Below, one piece after another: positions 7,669 through 16,810 of a stretch of DNA of 64,000 nt (the stretch's first letter is position 1; the number at the start of each line of letters is the position of its first letter). The position numbers were made by a program, and so were the translations under genes. The stretch is taken from assembly GCF_014650775.1 (NCBI RefSeq), contig NZ_BMVP01000015.1, positions 62,001-126,000 on the forward strand, read 5' to 3'. Under the pieces are notes generated by a model. The model saw nothing but the letters and a program-made list of their open reading frames with translations, did not search any database and had not been told where the DNA came from. The stretch is from Streptomyces cirratus (lineage in GTDB: Bacteria; Actinomycetota; Actinomycetes; Streptomycetales; Streptomycetaceae).

Positions 7669-10600
7669 TCAGCCCGCCGGGCTCCCCACCCGGTGGCGCA
7701 CCACCGAGCCGCCGCGCTGCTTGACGATCTCCAGCTGGGCCTGGACCCGGGTCCGCAGGTCGGCGACGTGGCTCACGATGCCGACGCTGCGGTCCCGTTC
7801 GCGCAGGGAGTCCAGTACGTCGAGCACCTCGTCCAGGGCCTGGTCGTCGAGGCTGCCGAAGCCCTCGTCGATGAAGAGGGTGTCGAGGCGCATGCCGCCC
7901 GCCTCGTCGGTCACCACGTCGGCCAGTCCCAGGGCGAGCGCGAGCGAGGCGAAGAAGGTCTCGCCGCCGGACAGGGTGGCGGTGTCCCTCTCGCTGCCCG
8001 TCCAGGCGTCCACGACGTGCAGGCCGAGGCCCGACCGGCCCCGCCCGCTCGCCCGCGCGTCGGAGTGGACCAGGGTGTAGCGGCCGCCGGACATGCGCAG
8101 CAGCCGTACCGTCGCCGCGGCCGCGACCTGCTCCAGGCGCGCCGCCAGTACGTACGACTCCAGCCGCATCTTGCGCTCGTTGTCGGCGGAGGTGCCCGCG
8201 GTGAGCCCCGCCATCCGGGCGACCCGGTCGTACTCCTCGCGCAACGGGCCCAGGGCGCGCAGTTCCTGCTCCGCGCGCTGCGAGAGCCGGTCCAGCTCGG
8301 CGCAGCTCACTCGGGCGGCGTCGACGGCCGAGCCGGCCTCCCGCAGTTTCGCCGCGGCCGCGGCCGCGCACTCCTCGGCAGCCTGCGGGTCGGCGGGCGC
8401 CAGCGCGGCCGCCGCCGTGGTGTCGTGCTCGGCGTGCCGGTCCGCCAGCATGGCTTCCTCGGCCTGCCAGGCGTCCAACCGGTGCTGGAGCGCGGTGCGT
8501 TCGTACTCCGGCAGCACCGCGTCGGCCGCCGCGCCGATGGTGTCGAACCCGGCCTTGAACGCGGCGTCGGCCAGCTGGTCGTCGGCCTCCTTGAGCCGGG
8601 CGGCGGTGGCGTCGGCGCGGCGCAGTGCGGCGGCGGCCGCGGTGACGATCCGGACCCGGTCCTCCAGCACCCTGGCGCGGGCCGCCACACTGGGCGCGTC
8701 CCCCCGTACGAGGGCCAGCTCGGCCTCCAGCGCGGCCCGTTCCCGGTCCAGGGCCTCGCGCCGCGAGGCCCTGGCGGCGGTCCGGCGTTCGGCGTCGAGC
8801 CGGTCGGCGCTGCGCGCGGCGTACTCGCGCTCGGCGCGGGCCAGCCGCTCCCGGGCGGTGTGCAGTCCGGCCGCGTCCGCGTGGGCGGCGGCGTGGCGGG
8901 CGCTCAGGTCCGAGGTGAGCGCGAGGAGTTCGGCGGTGGTGGCGTCCCCGGCGGCGGCCGCGGCTTCGGCTTCGGCCTCCCGCACCGCGGCCAGCTTCCG
9001 TTCGGCGGCGCCCCGCCGCTCCTCGGCCTGCTCGAAGCGGGCGTGGGCGGCGTCTTCGGCAGCCCGGTCGACGTGCCCGGGGGCGGGACGCGCGGGATGC
9101 GGGTGCTGCGCCGACCCGCACACCTTGCAGGGCTCCCCCGCCACCAGGGCGGCGGCCAGTTCGGCGGCGATCCCGCTGAGCCGGGCCTCCTTCAGCTCCA
9201 GCCAGCTCTCCCGCGCGGCGGCGGACTCCTCGCGCAGCCGCAGCAGTGCGGCGTCGGCGACTTCGGCTTCGGCGACGAGTGCGTCGCGCCGCCGGGCGGC
9301 GTTCAGGTGGAGCCGGGCGGGCTCGAGCCGGGCGGCGAGCTGCTCGGCGAGAGTGGCGGCCTGCTGCGCGGCTTCCACGCGGCCGGCCAGTTCCGTCCGG
9401 GTGCCCTCCCAGCGGGCGAGCCACTCGGCGGACTCCTGGCGCTGCTCCTCGTCGTCCCGGGACTCCCGGTCCAGCGTGGCCCGCTCGCGGCCGATCGCGG
9501 CGCTGCGCTGCTCGGCCCGCTGGGCGGCTGCGACCGCGCCGAGTTCCCCGCGCAGCCGCTGCTCGGTGGCGGCGAGCTGCTCTGCTCCGGCTTCGGCGAG
9601 GGCGGCCGGGAGTTCGGCCAGGGCGAGCGTCTGCGCGTGGGCGGCGGTCAGGTGCGCCGCGGCGGCTGCCCCGCGCAGTTCCAGGGCGGGGGCCACGAGG
9701 GCGCCCCGGCGGGCCCGGTCGAGCAGGGCGCGCACCCGCTCCCGTTCGGGCCCGGCGGCTTCGAGCAGGGCGGCCCGGCGGGCGGTCTCCGCGTGGCGGC
9801 GCTGCAACCGGTCGAGCTCCCGCGCCTCCTCGGCGGCCCGCCGGGCAGCCGCGTACCGGCTCTCCACGGCGGCCAGCGCGTACTCCGCGACGGTGAGCCG
9901 CTCCCGGGCGGCGCAGCGCGCGACCGCCGCCCAGGCGCGGACGGCCTCGGCGAGGCCGGGCTCGCCCGGCTGGTGGCGGGGCAGCGGCCAGGCGCGCAGG
10001 TCGGCGCTGTCCCCGGCGGCCTGGGCGATGCGCTGGGCGACGCCGAGCACCTTCTCGTCGCCGGCGCGCACCTTGGCCTCGGCCGCCCGGCGCCGCTCTG
10101 CCAGCAGGGTCTCGACGGCGGCGAAGCGGCGGGTGTCGAAGAGCCGCCCGAGGAGCCGCCCGCGGGCTTCGGCGCCGGCGCGCAGGAACTGGGCGAACTC
10201 ACCCTGCGGCAACAGCACCACCTGGCAGAACTGTTCTCGGCTCATGCCGAGCAGTTGCTCGATCTCCTCGCCGATCTCCTGGTGGGAGCGACTGAGCCCC
10301 TTCCAGGCACCGTCTACGCGTTCGCGGAGCCGGCTCTGGGCCCGGTCCCTGGTCGTGCCGCTGCCGCGCTTCTTGGGCCGGTCCTGCTCGGGCCGCCGGG
10401 TGATCTCCAGGCGGCGTCCGCCGATGGTGAGTTCGAGGGTGACTTCGGTCGCGGTGCCGGGGGCGGCGTGGTCGCTGCGCAGACTGGTGATGTGGGGGAG
10501 GCGGGAGCCGGGCACGGCTCCGTAGAGCGCGAAGCAGACGGCGTCGAGGACGGAGGTCTTGCCGGCGCCGGTGGGTCCGTGGAGCAGGAAGATCCCGGCG

Positions 10601-10680
10601 CCGGAGAGGGCGTCGAAGTCGATCTCCTGCGGCTCGGCGAACGGCCCGAAGGCGGTCACCTCGAGCCGGTGCAGCCTCAT
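7669..10680 (-). CDS. sbcC: Exonuclease SbcC, SMC-like ATPase subunit
   Basis: 1003 residues. SbcC is the ATPase and coiled-coil partner of the nuclease SbcD; the complex opens hairpins and processes DNA ends. Walker A is GPTGAGKT (35-42), the ABC signature LSGGETFFASLALALG and Walker B TLFIDEGFGSLD are near the C-terminus, and the long Ala/Glu/Arg-rich middle is coiled coil. The zinc hook CKVC is at about residue 517, where two molecules would join. The ATG overlaps the sbcD stop in ATGA, so the pair is translationally coupled in one operon. Length is close to the family norm. Confidence 0.96.
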   Translation of the reverse strand: MRLHRLEVTAFGPFAEPQEIDFDALSGAGIFLLHGPTGAGKTSVLDAVCFALYGAVPGSRLPHITSLRSDHAAPGTATEVTLELTIGGRRLEITRRPEQDRPKKRGSGTTRDRAQSRLRERVDGAWKGLSRSHQEIGEEIEQLLGMSREQFCQVVLLPQGEFAQFLRAGAEARGRLLGRLFDTRRFAAVETLLAERRRAAEAKVRAGDEKVLGVAQRIAQAAGDSADLRAWPLPRHQPGEPGLAEAVRAWAAVARCAARERLTVAEYALAAVESRYAAARRAAEEARELDRLQRRHAETARRAALLEAAGPERERVRALLDRARRGALVAPALELRGAAAAAHLTAAHAQTLALAELPAALAEAGAEQLAATEQRLRGELGAVAAAQRAEQRSAAIGRERATLDRESRDDEEQRQESAEWLARWEGTRTELAGRVEAAQQAATLAEQLAARLEPARLHLNAARRRDALVAEAEVADAALLRLREESAAARESWLELKEARLSGIAAELAAALVAGEPCKVCGSAQHPHPARPAPGHVDRAAEDAAHARFEQAEERRGAAERKLAAVREAEAEAAAAAGDATTAELLALTSDLSARHAAAHADAAGLHTARERLARAEREYAARSADRLDAERRTAARASRREALDRERAALEAELALVRGDAPSVAARARVLEDRVRIVTAAAAALRRADATAARLKEADDQLADAAFKAGFDTIGAAADAVLPEYERTALQHRLDAWQAEEAMLADRHAEHDTTAAAALAPADPQAAEECAAAAAAKLREAGSAVDAARVSCAELDRLSQRAEQELRALGPLREEYDRVARMAGLTAGTSADNERKMRLESYVLAARLEQVAAAATVRLLRMSGGRYTLVHSDARASGRGRSGLGLHVVDAWTGSERDTATLSGGETFFASLALALGLADVVTDEAGGMRLDTLFIDEGFGSLDDQALDEVLDVLDSLRERDRSVGIVSHVADLRTRVQAQLEIVKQRGGSVVRHRVGSPAG

Positions 10681-11846
10681 CGGAGGGTCTCCCGGCTCAC
10701 GGCCTGGGTGCGCACGTCGTCGAAGGCGCCGCGCAGCACGGCCCGTTCGGCGTCGTCGGCGTGGCCGCCCCCGCGGACGTGCGCGACGAAGTCCTCGGCG
10801 ATCTCCTGGTCGGTGCGGCCCCTCAGGCGCTGCGCGTAAGAGGCAGCGCCGTCGTCCTCACGGCCCTCGGGGTCGAAGGCGAGGCTGAGGACGTGCGGGA
10901 AGCGGGCGGCGAGGCGGGCCATGGGGTCCTGGGGGCGGACGGGGTCGGTGAGGGTGGCTTCGATCCAGCGGTCCTCGTGGGCATCGAGGGCCGGATCGTC
11001 CAGCAGCTCCTCCAGCCGCCCGCGCAGACGCCCGAGGGCGCGCGGAACGGGGGTGTCGATGCGCTCGGCGGTGACGAGTTCACCGTCCGCCCCGAGTTCG
11101 ATCAGCCACATCGTCTTGCGGTGGTCGGTCTCGGAGAAGGAGTAGGCGAGCGGGGAACCCGAGTAGCGCACCCGTTCGTTGATCTTCTGGCAGCCGTGGA
11201 GGTGGCCGAGCGCGGCGTAGTCGATCCCGTCGAAGACGGCGGCGGGTACGGCTTCCACTCCTCCGACGGTGATGTCGCGCTCGCTGTCGCTGGCCTGCCC
11301 GCCGGTGACGAAGGCGTGGGCGAGGACGACGGAGCGCGTTCCGGGCGGCCGGCCCGCGAGGTCGGCGCGCACCCGGTCCATGGCCGCGCCCAGCACCGCC
11401 TCGTGGCTGACCTTCGGCGCGCCGAGGGCCTCCTTCACCAGGGCCGGCTCCAAGTAGGGCAGCCCGTACAACGCCACATCACCGTGTACGTCGGCCAGCA
11501 CCACGGGGTCCGAACAGCCGGCCGGATCGGTCCTGAGGAATATCCCGGCCCCTTCGATCAACTTGGCCCCGACCCCCAGACGGGGCGCGGAGTCGTGGTT
11601 CCCGGAGATCATCACCGTGGGCACGCCGAGCCCGGCGAGCCGGTGCAGGGCGCGGTCGTACAGCTCGACGGCGGGCAGCGGGGGCACGGCCCGGTCGTAG
11701 ACGTCCCCGGCGACGAGGACGGCGTCGACCCGGTGTTCCTCCACGGTCGCGACGAGGTGGTCGATGAACGCGGCCTGGGCGCCGAGCATGTTGACGCGGT
11801 GGAAGGACCGCCCGAGGTGCCAGTCCGAGGTGTGCAGAAACTTCAC
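10677..11846 (-). CDS. sbcD: Exonuclease SbcD, metallophosphoesterase nuclease subunit
   Basis: 389 residues. The calcineurin-like nuclease core shows the expected metal motifs: TSDWHLGR (DxH), VAGDVYDRA (GD), ISGNHDSAPRLG (GNHD) and later ALGHLHGCQ (GHxH). SbcD binds manganese and supplies the 3' to 5' exonuclease and endonuclease activity of SbcCD. It starts with ATG at 11846 and its final four bases overlap the sbcC start, so it is the first gene of the operon. The C-terminal capping domain, from about residue 260, is present and the protein is complete. Confidence 0.96.
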   Translation of the reverse strand: MKFLHTSDWHLGRSFHRVNMLGAQAAFIDHLVATVEEHRVDAVLVAGDVYDRAVPPLPAVELYDRALHRLAGLGVPTVMISGNHDSAPRLGVGAKLIEGAGIFLRTDPAGCSDPVVLADVHGDVALYGLPYLEPALVKEALGAPKVSHEAVLGAAMDRVRADLAGRPPGTRSVVLAHAFVTGGQASDSERDITVGGVEAVPAAVFDGIDYAALGHLHGCQKINERVRYSGSPLAYSFSETDHRKTMWLIELGADGELVTAERIDTPVPRALGRLRGRLEELLDDPALDAHEDRWIEATLTDPVRPQDPMARLAARFPHVLSLAFDPEGREDDGAASYAQRLRGRTDQEIAEDFVAHVRGGGHADDAERAVLRGAFDDVRTQAVSRETLR

Positions 11847-11963
11847 TCGCCGGCCTCGCCGCGCATGCCCGTCCCCCTGGTCGTCCTCCGGCCCACTGCC
11901 CCCACTACGCTAACCCGTCGCCGGGGCCGTCACGGCCGCTCCGGCAAGACCGGGTCGGTGCGC

Positions 11964-12590
11964 TCAGGGTGCGTACGTCTCTCCGCCGAGGGTGAGGGTG
12001 GCGCTGCCCGCGGTGCTGTCGGCCAGCCAGGCCTCGAAGGCGGGGAGGTCGGCTTCCGGGAGGGCGACCTCGATCTCCACGGCGGAGCCGTAGCGCAGGT
12101 CGACGACGGTGCGGCCGGTGGAGCGCAGGTCGTTCTGGGTCTTGCCGGCCCGCTGGTGGTCGACGGTGACGGTGGCCAGCCGGTAGCGGCGGCGGGTGAC
12201 GGTGCCGAGCGCGTCCAGTGCTTCGCCGACGACCCCTCCGTAGGCCCTGATCAACCCGCCCGCGCCGAGCTTGACACCGCCGTAGTAGCGGGTGACGACG
12301 GCGACGGCGTACCGGACGTCGCGCCGCGTCAGCATCTGCAGCATCGGTACCCCGGCGGTGCCGCCGGGCTCGCCGTCGTCACTGGCCTTCTGGATCGAGG
12401 CGTCGGCGCCGATCACGTAGGCGAAGCAGTTGTGGGTGGCGGTGGGGTGCTCCTTGCGGATGCGCGCGATGAACTCCTGCGCCTCCTGCTCCGTCGCGGC
12501 GGGCGCGAGCGAGCACAGGAACCGCGAGCGGTTGATCTCCGCCTCGTGCACGCCCTCCCGGGCGACCGTCACGTACTGGTCTGCCTTCAC
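11964..12590 (-). CDS. YigZ/IMPACT (UPF0029) family protein
   Basis: 208 residues. The N-terminal UPF0029 domain carries the family hallmarks RSRFLCSLAPAATEQEAQEF, THNCFAYVIG, SDDGEPGGTAG and VTRYYGGVKLGAGGLIRAY; a C-terminal EF-G-like DUF1949 domain follows. The biochemical role is not settled; the eukaryotic relative IMPACT is a translation regulator. It reads in the same direction as sbcDC but is separated by 117 bp that include no clear coupling, so it is probably its own transcription unit. It diverges from the secreted DUF3887 protein gene. Confidence 0.93.
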   Translation of the reverse strand: MKADQYVTVAREGVHEAEINRSRFLCSLAPAATEQEAQEFIARIRKEHPTATHNCFAYVIGADASIQKASDDGEPGGTAGVPMLQMLTRRDVRYAVAVVTRYYGGVKLGAGGLIRAYGGVVGEALDALGTVTRRRYRLATVTVDHQRAGKTQNDLRSTGRTVVDLRYGSAVEIEVALPEADLPAFEAWLADSTAGSATLTLGGETYAP

Positions 12591-12725
12591 CGCTCCACCC
12601 TAAGCGGTGGCCGAGAACCGGCCGACCAGCCTCTGCCGGGCGGCCGGGCGGCCGAAATGCGCCCGCCAATCGGGCGATCTACGGTGAACGCATCCGGCCC
12701 CACCGAACGCGGGAAGGGGAAATCC

Positions 12726-13250
12726 ATGTTTTTGCTTCCCGGCAAGGACACGACGCGCGGCGGAACGACACGCGGCGGAATGTGGCGGCGGCGGCTGCTC
12801 CTGGTCGCGCCGGCGGCCCTGGTGGCTTCCCTAGCGGTATTGCCGATCGGCGGTTGCGTTCCGGCTGTCGCGCAGGCCCACGCCGCCGCGCAGGTCACGG
12901 TCCCGGACGCCAGGACGGTTGCGGCCCGGCCCGATGACGAGCAGCTCGCCGTCGACACCCTCGACGAAGTGACACGGGGCGATTTCACCGCCGTCTCGGC
13001 CCGCTTCGACGAGGCCCTTCGCGGACAAGCCACTCCGGAGTTCCTCGCGAACTCCTGGAACGACTACCAGAAGACGTTCGGTCGCTTCGAGTCGCACGGG
13101 GACCCGAAACAGGTCGCGTCCGGCAATGGGAACGTGGTCGACGTCCCGCTGCACATGGCGAAGCGGCCCGGGGATTTCCGCGTCACTTTCAATACGGAGG
13201 GACAGATCGTGGGCCTGTTCTTCCTCCGCACGGGAGTTCCGGTCCCGTAG
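12726..13250 (+). CDS. Secreted or lipid-anchored DUF3887 domain protein
   Basis: 174 residues. Arg-rich residues 11-23 precede a hydrophobic stretch (LLLVAPAALVASLAVLPIGG) and a cysteine at a lipobox-like IGGC; an Ala-rich signal-peptidase I site just beyond is the alternative. Mature residues from about 65 to the end match the DUF3887 pattern (LDEVTRGDFTAVSARFDEAL, then VDVPLHMAKRPGDFRVTFN and GQIVGLFFL). In other proteins this small cone-like domain precedes hydrolase domains; here it is alone. A GGGAAGGGGA ribosome site precedes ATG 12726. Function unknown. Confidence 0.85.
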   Translation: MFLLPGKDTTRGGTTRGGMWRRRLLLVAPAALVASLAVLPIGGCVPAVAQAHAAAQVTVPDARTVAARPDDEQLAVDTLDEVTRGDFTAVSARFDEALRGQATPEFLANSWNDYQKTFGRFESHGDPKQVASGNGNVVDVPLHMAKRPGDFRVTFNTEGQIVGLFFLRTGVPVP

Positions 13251-13337
13251 CGGGGGAATCGGATGCGCGCGCTCTCCGTTGATCCCTTCGCGCGGGCCGT
13301 CACGAGCCGGTCCGGCGGGCGACAGGAGGCGGTGCGC

Positions 13338-13742
13338 GTGTACGGCGACCAGGAGACCATCCGCAGGATCCTCACCGAGACCGGTGACACCTGGGCGGTG
13401 GTGGGCCTGTCCAACAACGAGGGGCGGGCGGCCTACGGGGTGGCGCGGGTGCTCCAGCGGTTCGGGAAGCGGGTGGTTCCCGTACATCCCAAGGCGGAGA
13501 CGGTGCACGGCGAGCCCGGGTACGCGTCGCTGGCGGACATCCCGTTCCCGGTGGACGTGGTCGACGTCTTCGTCAACAGCACCCTCGCCGGTGCGGTCGC
13601 CGACGAGGCGGTGGCGGTCGGGGCGAGCGCCGTCTGGTTCCAGCTGGGGGTGGTCGACGAGGCCGCCTGGGCCCGGACGCGCGAGGCGGGTCTGCTGATG
13701 GTGATGGACCGTTGCCCCGCCATCGAGATCCCCGCCCTGTAG
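13338..13742 (+). CDS. CoA-binding domain protein (YccU-like)
   Basis: 134 residues, one Rossmann-like CoA-binding domain: WAVVGLSNNEGRAAYGVARV is the nucleotide-binding turn and VVPVHPKAETVHGEPGYASL the second strand region, matching YccU-type proteins. GTG at 13338 is chosen because AGGAGG (13324-13329) sits 8 bases upstream; the next GTG at 13332 is too close, and a longer frame from 13263 lacks a site. These proteins bind CoA or NAD-like ligands; their role is not established. The gene converges on the XRE-cupin regulator gene with only 9 bp between stops. Confidence 0.87.
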   Translation: MYGDQETIRRILTETGDTWAVVGLSNNEGRAAYGVARVLQRFGKRVVPVHPKAETVHGEPGYASLADIPFPVDVVDVFVNSTLAGAVADEAVAVGASAVWFQLGVVDEAAWARTREAGLLMVMDRCPAIEIPAL

Positions 13743-13751
13743 CGAGGGCCG

Positions 13752-14351
13752 TCAGTGGGACAGCGCCGGCTCGTGCCCGCTGACCGGCGGGATCGAGACC
13801 GCCATCGTCATCTCCATCGGCTCCGCGCCGTCGTTGCGGTATTCGTGTGGGACGTTCGCCTCGAAGGAGACGGCCCCGCCCTGTGGCACCTCGTAGGGGT
13901 CGCCGTCGACGGTGAGGGTGAGCCGTCCGGCCGTGACGTGCAGCATCTCCAGGGTCCCTGCCGGATGCGGGTCCGATGCCGTGCCCTGGCCGGGCTCCAG
14001 CCGGTACGCCCACACCTCCAGCGGGCCGCGCCGGTCGTCGCCGAGCAGCATGGTCGCGCCGCTGCCCTCGGCCGTTGACCACATCCGGACCCCCTGACCG
14101 GGCTCCACCAGGTGCACCCGCGGGCCGCGGTCGCGGTCCAGCAGGGTGGTGATGCTGACACCGAGGGCGTCGGCCAGCTTGACGGTGGTGCCGACGCTGG
14201 GGTTCGTCCGGGCCTGCTCGATCTGGATGATCATCCCGCGGCTCACGCCCGACCGCGCCGCCAGTGCTTCGAGGGTGAAACCGCGTTCACCGCGCCAGCG
14301 CCGGAGGTTGCGTCCGAGCGCCTGAGTGAGCTGTTCCAGGTCCGACACCAT
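13752..14351 (-). CDS. XRE-family regulator with C-terminal cupin domain
   Basis: 199 residues. The helix-turn-helix covers about residues 8-65 (RRWRGERGFTLEALAARSGV, then SRGMIIQIEQARTNPSV) and the cupin covers about 110-190, with EMLHVTAGRLTLTVDGD and VPHEYRN. This architecture senses small molecules through the cupin and represses nearby metabolic or efflux genes. ATG 14351 has GGGGGA immediately upstream; a frame extending to 14450 runs through the promoter region and is rejected. It diverges from the DMT transporter across an operator-rich spacer (14367-14438), so that transporter and the regulator itself are the likely targets. Confidence 0.92.
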   Translation of the reverse strand: MVSDLEQLTQALGRNLRRWRGERGFTLEALAARSGVSRGMIIQIEQARTNPSVGTTVKLADALGVSITTLLDRDRGPRVHLVEPGQGVRMWSTAEGSGATMLLGDDRRGPLEVWAYRLEPGQGTASDPHPAGTLEMLHVTAGRLTLTVDGDPYEVPQGGAVSFEANVPHEYRNDGAEPMEMTMAVSIPPVSGHEPALSH

Positions 14352-14366
14352 TCCCCCAGCTTCGGC

Positions 14367-14438
14367 GTCCAGCACGTAGAGTCCAATATTTTGGATCGCA
14401 CGGTCCAGCACGATGAACCACGATGTGGTGTACTGGAC
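14367..14438. promoter_or_regulatory. Operator cluster between XRE-cupin regulator and DMT transporter
   Basis: The spacer holds GTCCAGCACG twice (14367-14376 and 14403-14412, 36 bp apart), its inverse CTGGAC at 14433-14438, and the palindrome TCCAA-TATT-TTGGA at 14382-14395. This regular array of TCCA half-sites is what a dimeric XRE protein would use to control both divergent genes. The assignment to the adjacent regulator is inference. Confidence 0.6.
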
Positions 14439-14481
14439 GCTGCACCCCACCGTTCAAGACACTGTACTGCGAGGTCCCCGC

Positions 14482-15348
14482 ATGACCGTCCTCTTCGCCT
14501 TGGCGACAGCCGTGCTGTGGGGTCTTGCCGACTTCGGCGGCGGGCTGCTGACGCGCCGCATACCGGCGCTGACGGTGGTGGTGGTCTCACAGGTGGTCGC
14601 CGTCGTGGTGCTCGGTTCGGTGGTCCTCGCCACCGGCGCCTGGCGGGAGGCGGGGCCGCAGCTGTGGTTCGCGGTCGCCGCCGGACTCGTCGGGCCGGTC
14701 GCGATGCTCAGCTTCTACAAGGCGCTGGCCCTCGGCCCGATGGGCGTGGTCTCCCCGCTCGGCTCGCTCGGCGTGATCGTCCCCGTCGGAGCCGGGCTGG
14801 CGCTGGGCGAGCGCCCGGGCCCCGGCCAGTTCGCCGGGATCGCGGTGGCCGTCGTCGGCATCGTCCTGGCCGGCGGCCCGGAACTGCGAGGAGCGCCCGT
14901 ACAACGCCGGGCCGTCCTGCTCACCCTGGTCGCGGCCTTCGGCTTCGGCGCGGTGATGGCCCTGATCTCGCAGGCCTCGCACACGGTCGCCGGGCTCTTC
15001 CTGGCCCTGTTCGTGCAGCGCGTGACCAATGTGGCCGCGGGCGGCGCGGCCCTGTGGGTGCAGGTGCGACGGGGAACGCCCGCCCTGCCGGAGGGCGGCG
15101 GCGCGCGGCTCCTGTGGGGGCTCCTGCCGGCGCTGGCCTTCGTGGGCCTCGCGGACGTCGCGGCGAACGGCACGTACTCGGTGGCCGCGCAGAGCGGCCC
15201 GGTCACGGTGGCCGCCGTGCTCTCCTCGCTCTACCCGGTGATCACCGCGCTCGCCGCCTTCGCCGTCCTCAAGGAGCGGCTGCGTACGGTCCAAGCCGCC
15301 GGAGCGGGGCTCGCCCTCGCGGGCACCGTCCTGCTCGCGGCCGGTTAG
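14482..15348 (+). CDS. EamA/DMT-superfamily transporter
   Basis: 288 residues with about ten hydrophobic segments arranged as two EamA repeats (first half starting LFALATAVLWGLADFGGGLL, second half starting VLLTLVAAFGFGAVMALISQ). Drug/metabolite exporters of this type move amino acids or other metabolites out of the cell; the substrate is not predictable. ATG 14482 follows GCGAGG. It is divergent from the XRE-cupin regulator and probably controlled by it. Its TAG stop overlaps the TAA stop of the convergent hexapeptide-repeat gene by two bases. Confidence 0.92.
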   Translation: MTVLFALATAVLWGLADFGGGLLTRRIPALTVVVVSQVVAVVVLGSVVLATGAWREAGPQLWFAVAAGLVGPVAMLSFYKALALGPMGVVSPLGSLGVIVPVGAGLALGERPGPGQFAGIAVAVVGIVLAGGPELRGAPVQRRAVLLTLVAAFGFGAVMALISQASHTVAGLFLALFVQRVTNVAAGGAALWVQVRRGTPALPEGGGARLLWGLLPALAFVGLADVAANGTYSVAAQSGPVTVAAVLSSLYPVITALAAFAVLKERLRTVQAAGAGLALAGTVLLAAG

Positions 15349-16106
15349 GCCCGCTCCGGGCTGAGCCGTCCGGTCTCCTCCTCCGCCGCCAGGGCGGCCA
15401 GGCCGCGCAGTTGCTCCGGCGTGATGCCGTCGGCGATCGGGACCGGCGCCGGGGTGCGCAGGGGCGGCTGCCAGCCCGTCTCGGGCTCCCACCGCCGCAC
15501 GATGCGCGCCGGGGCCCCCGCCACCACCGCGTGGTCGGGCACCTCGCCCCGTACGACGGCCCCCGCCGCCACGACCACGTTGCGGCCCAGCCTCGCCCCG
15601 GGCAGGATCACCGCCCCGGTGCCCAGCCAGCAGCCCGGGCCGATCTCCACCGGCGAGCTGCGGGGCCACTGCCTGCCGACCGGCTCGTTCGGGTCGTCGT
15701 AACTGTGGTTGGTGGAAGTGATGTACACGCCCGGCCCGCAGAAGGTGTCGTCGCCGATGCTGATCCGGGTGTCGGCTATGACGTGGCTGCCGCGGCCGAG
15801 GACCACCCCGTTGCCGAGCACGAGCACCGGGTCCGGGCCGAGGTCCAGGTCCGGCATCATCCCGGCCGTCAGGGTGACCTGCTCGGCGATGATGCAGTGC
15901 TCGCCGAGCCGGATCCACCGCTCGCCGAAGACGGTGCCCTGCGGGAAGGCGAGCCGGGTGCCGTGGCCGATGGCGCCGAAGCGCAGCCGTCCGGGCGTCT
16001 CGGCGGTGACGGCCCCGGCCCTTTGCATCCAGCGCCACCCGGCATGGACAGCGCGGTTGGCCACGCGGCGGCGCAGGGATGAGAACGTGTTCTGGTTCTT
16101 CGGCAC
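15345..16106 (-). CDS. Hexapeptide-repeat (left-handed beta-helix) acyltransferase
   Basis: 253 residues. After a basic N-terminal stretch come hexapeptide repeats (IRLGEHCIIAEQVTLTAG, then ISIGDDTFCGPGVYITSTNH, then VEIGPGCWLGTGAVILPG), a trimeric beta-helix fold shared by O-acetyltransferases such as NodL and WbbJ; TSTNHSYDD carries the usual catalytic histidine. The acceptor is probably a sugar or cell-surface glycan, which is inference. GTG 16106 is the best start; it lacks a ribosome site but has TACGGT as a nearby -10, so it may be leaderless. Longer frames run into the neighbouring promoter region. Confidence 0.87.
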   Translation of the reverse strand: MPKNQNTFSSLRRRVANRAVHAGWRWMQRAGAVTAETPGRLRFGAIGHGTRLAFPQGTVFGERWIRLGEHCIIAEQVTLTAGMMPDLDLGPDPVLVLGNGVVLGRGSHVIADTRISIGDDTFCGPGVYITSTNHSYDDPNEPVGRQWPRSSPVEIGPGCWLGTGAVILPGARLGRNVVVAAGAVVRGEVPDHAVVAGAPARIVRRWEPETGWQPPLRTPAPVPIADGITPEQLRGLAALAAEEETGRLSPERA

Positions 16107-16237
16107 CGGGCAACCGTAGCGTGCCGCGCGCCGGAACCGCGCCGTGATCTGCACCCCATCGCCGGGGGCCGTGGACGGGTGTCCTACCGTGCTGTGAGCG
16201 CGGCACCGGTGGAGAACACAGAACGAGGGAAGAGAAC

Positions 16238-16783
16238 ATGACACAGCAGGCGGCCCCGGCACTCGTGGCGGGCGTGGGCGGCAAGCAGCCGGTCGTCGAC
16301 CCGTCGGCCTTCACCGCACCCACTTCCGTGGTGGTGGGCGACGTCACTCTCGGCGCCCGCTCCAGCGTCTGGTATTCGGCGGTGCTGCGCGCCGACTGCG
16401 GTCCGATCTCCCTGGGCGCGGACAGCAACGTGCAGGACAACTGCACCCTCCACGTGGACCCGGGCTTCCCCGTCACCATCGGCGAGCGCGTCTCCATCGG
16501 CCACAACGCCGTCGTGCACGGCTGCACCGTCGAGGACGACTGCCTGATCGGCATGGGCGCGACGGTGCTGAACGGCGCGGTGATCGGCGCGGGTTCACTG
16601 GTGGCGGCGCAGGCGCTGGTCCCGCAGGGCATGGTGGTCCCGCCCGGCTCGCTGGTCGCCGGGGTTCCCGCCAAGGTGCGGCGGGAGCTGACGGAGGAGG
16701 AGCGCGAGGGCATCCGCGTCAACGCCGTGATGTACACCGGTCTCGCCGACCAGCACCGCGCCTCGGTGGGCCCGCAGGAGTAG
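16238..16783 (+). CDS. Gamma-carbonic-anhydrase-like protein (YrdA/PaaY type)
   Basis: 181 residues of left-handed beta-helix: SVVVGDVTLGARSSVWYSAV, then LRADCGPISLGADSNVQDNC, then VSIGHNAVVHGC. The histidines in TLHVD, IGHNAVVH and nearby match the zinc ligands of the gamma class, but many YrdA-type members show no measured carbonic anhydrase activity. A GAGGGAAGAG ribosome site precedes ATG 16238. It diverges from the hexapeptide acyltransferase gene, another beta-helix protein; whether the two are functionally linked is unknown. Confidence 0.92.
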   Translation: MTQQAAPALVAGVGGKQPVVDPSAFTAPTSVVVGDVTLGARSSVWYSAVLRADCGPISLGADSNVQDNCTLHVDPGFPVTIGERVSIGHNAVVHGCTVEDDCLIGMGATVLNGAVIGAGSLVAAQALVPQGMVVPPGSLVAGVPAKVRRELTEEEREGIRVNAVMYTGLADQHRASVGPQE

Positions 16784-16810
16784 GTCCCCGGGGAGTGCCG
16801 GGGGCCGGTC

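Noticed and set aside
7693..10839. Very long plus-strand open frame across sbcC and sbcD
   Set aside because: It is the antisense shadow of two well-supported genes on the minus strand; long complementary frames are normal at this GC content, and it has no recognisable motifs or ribosome site.
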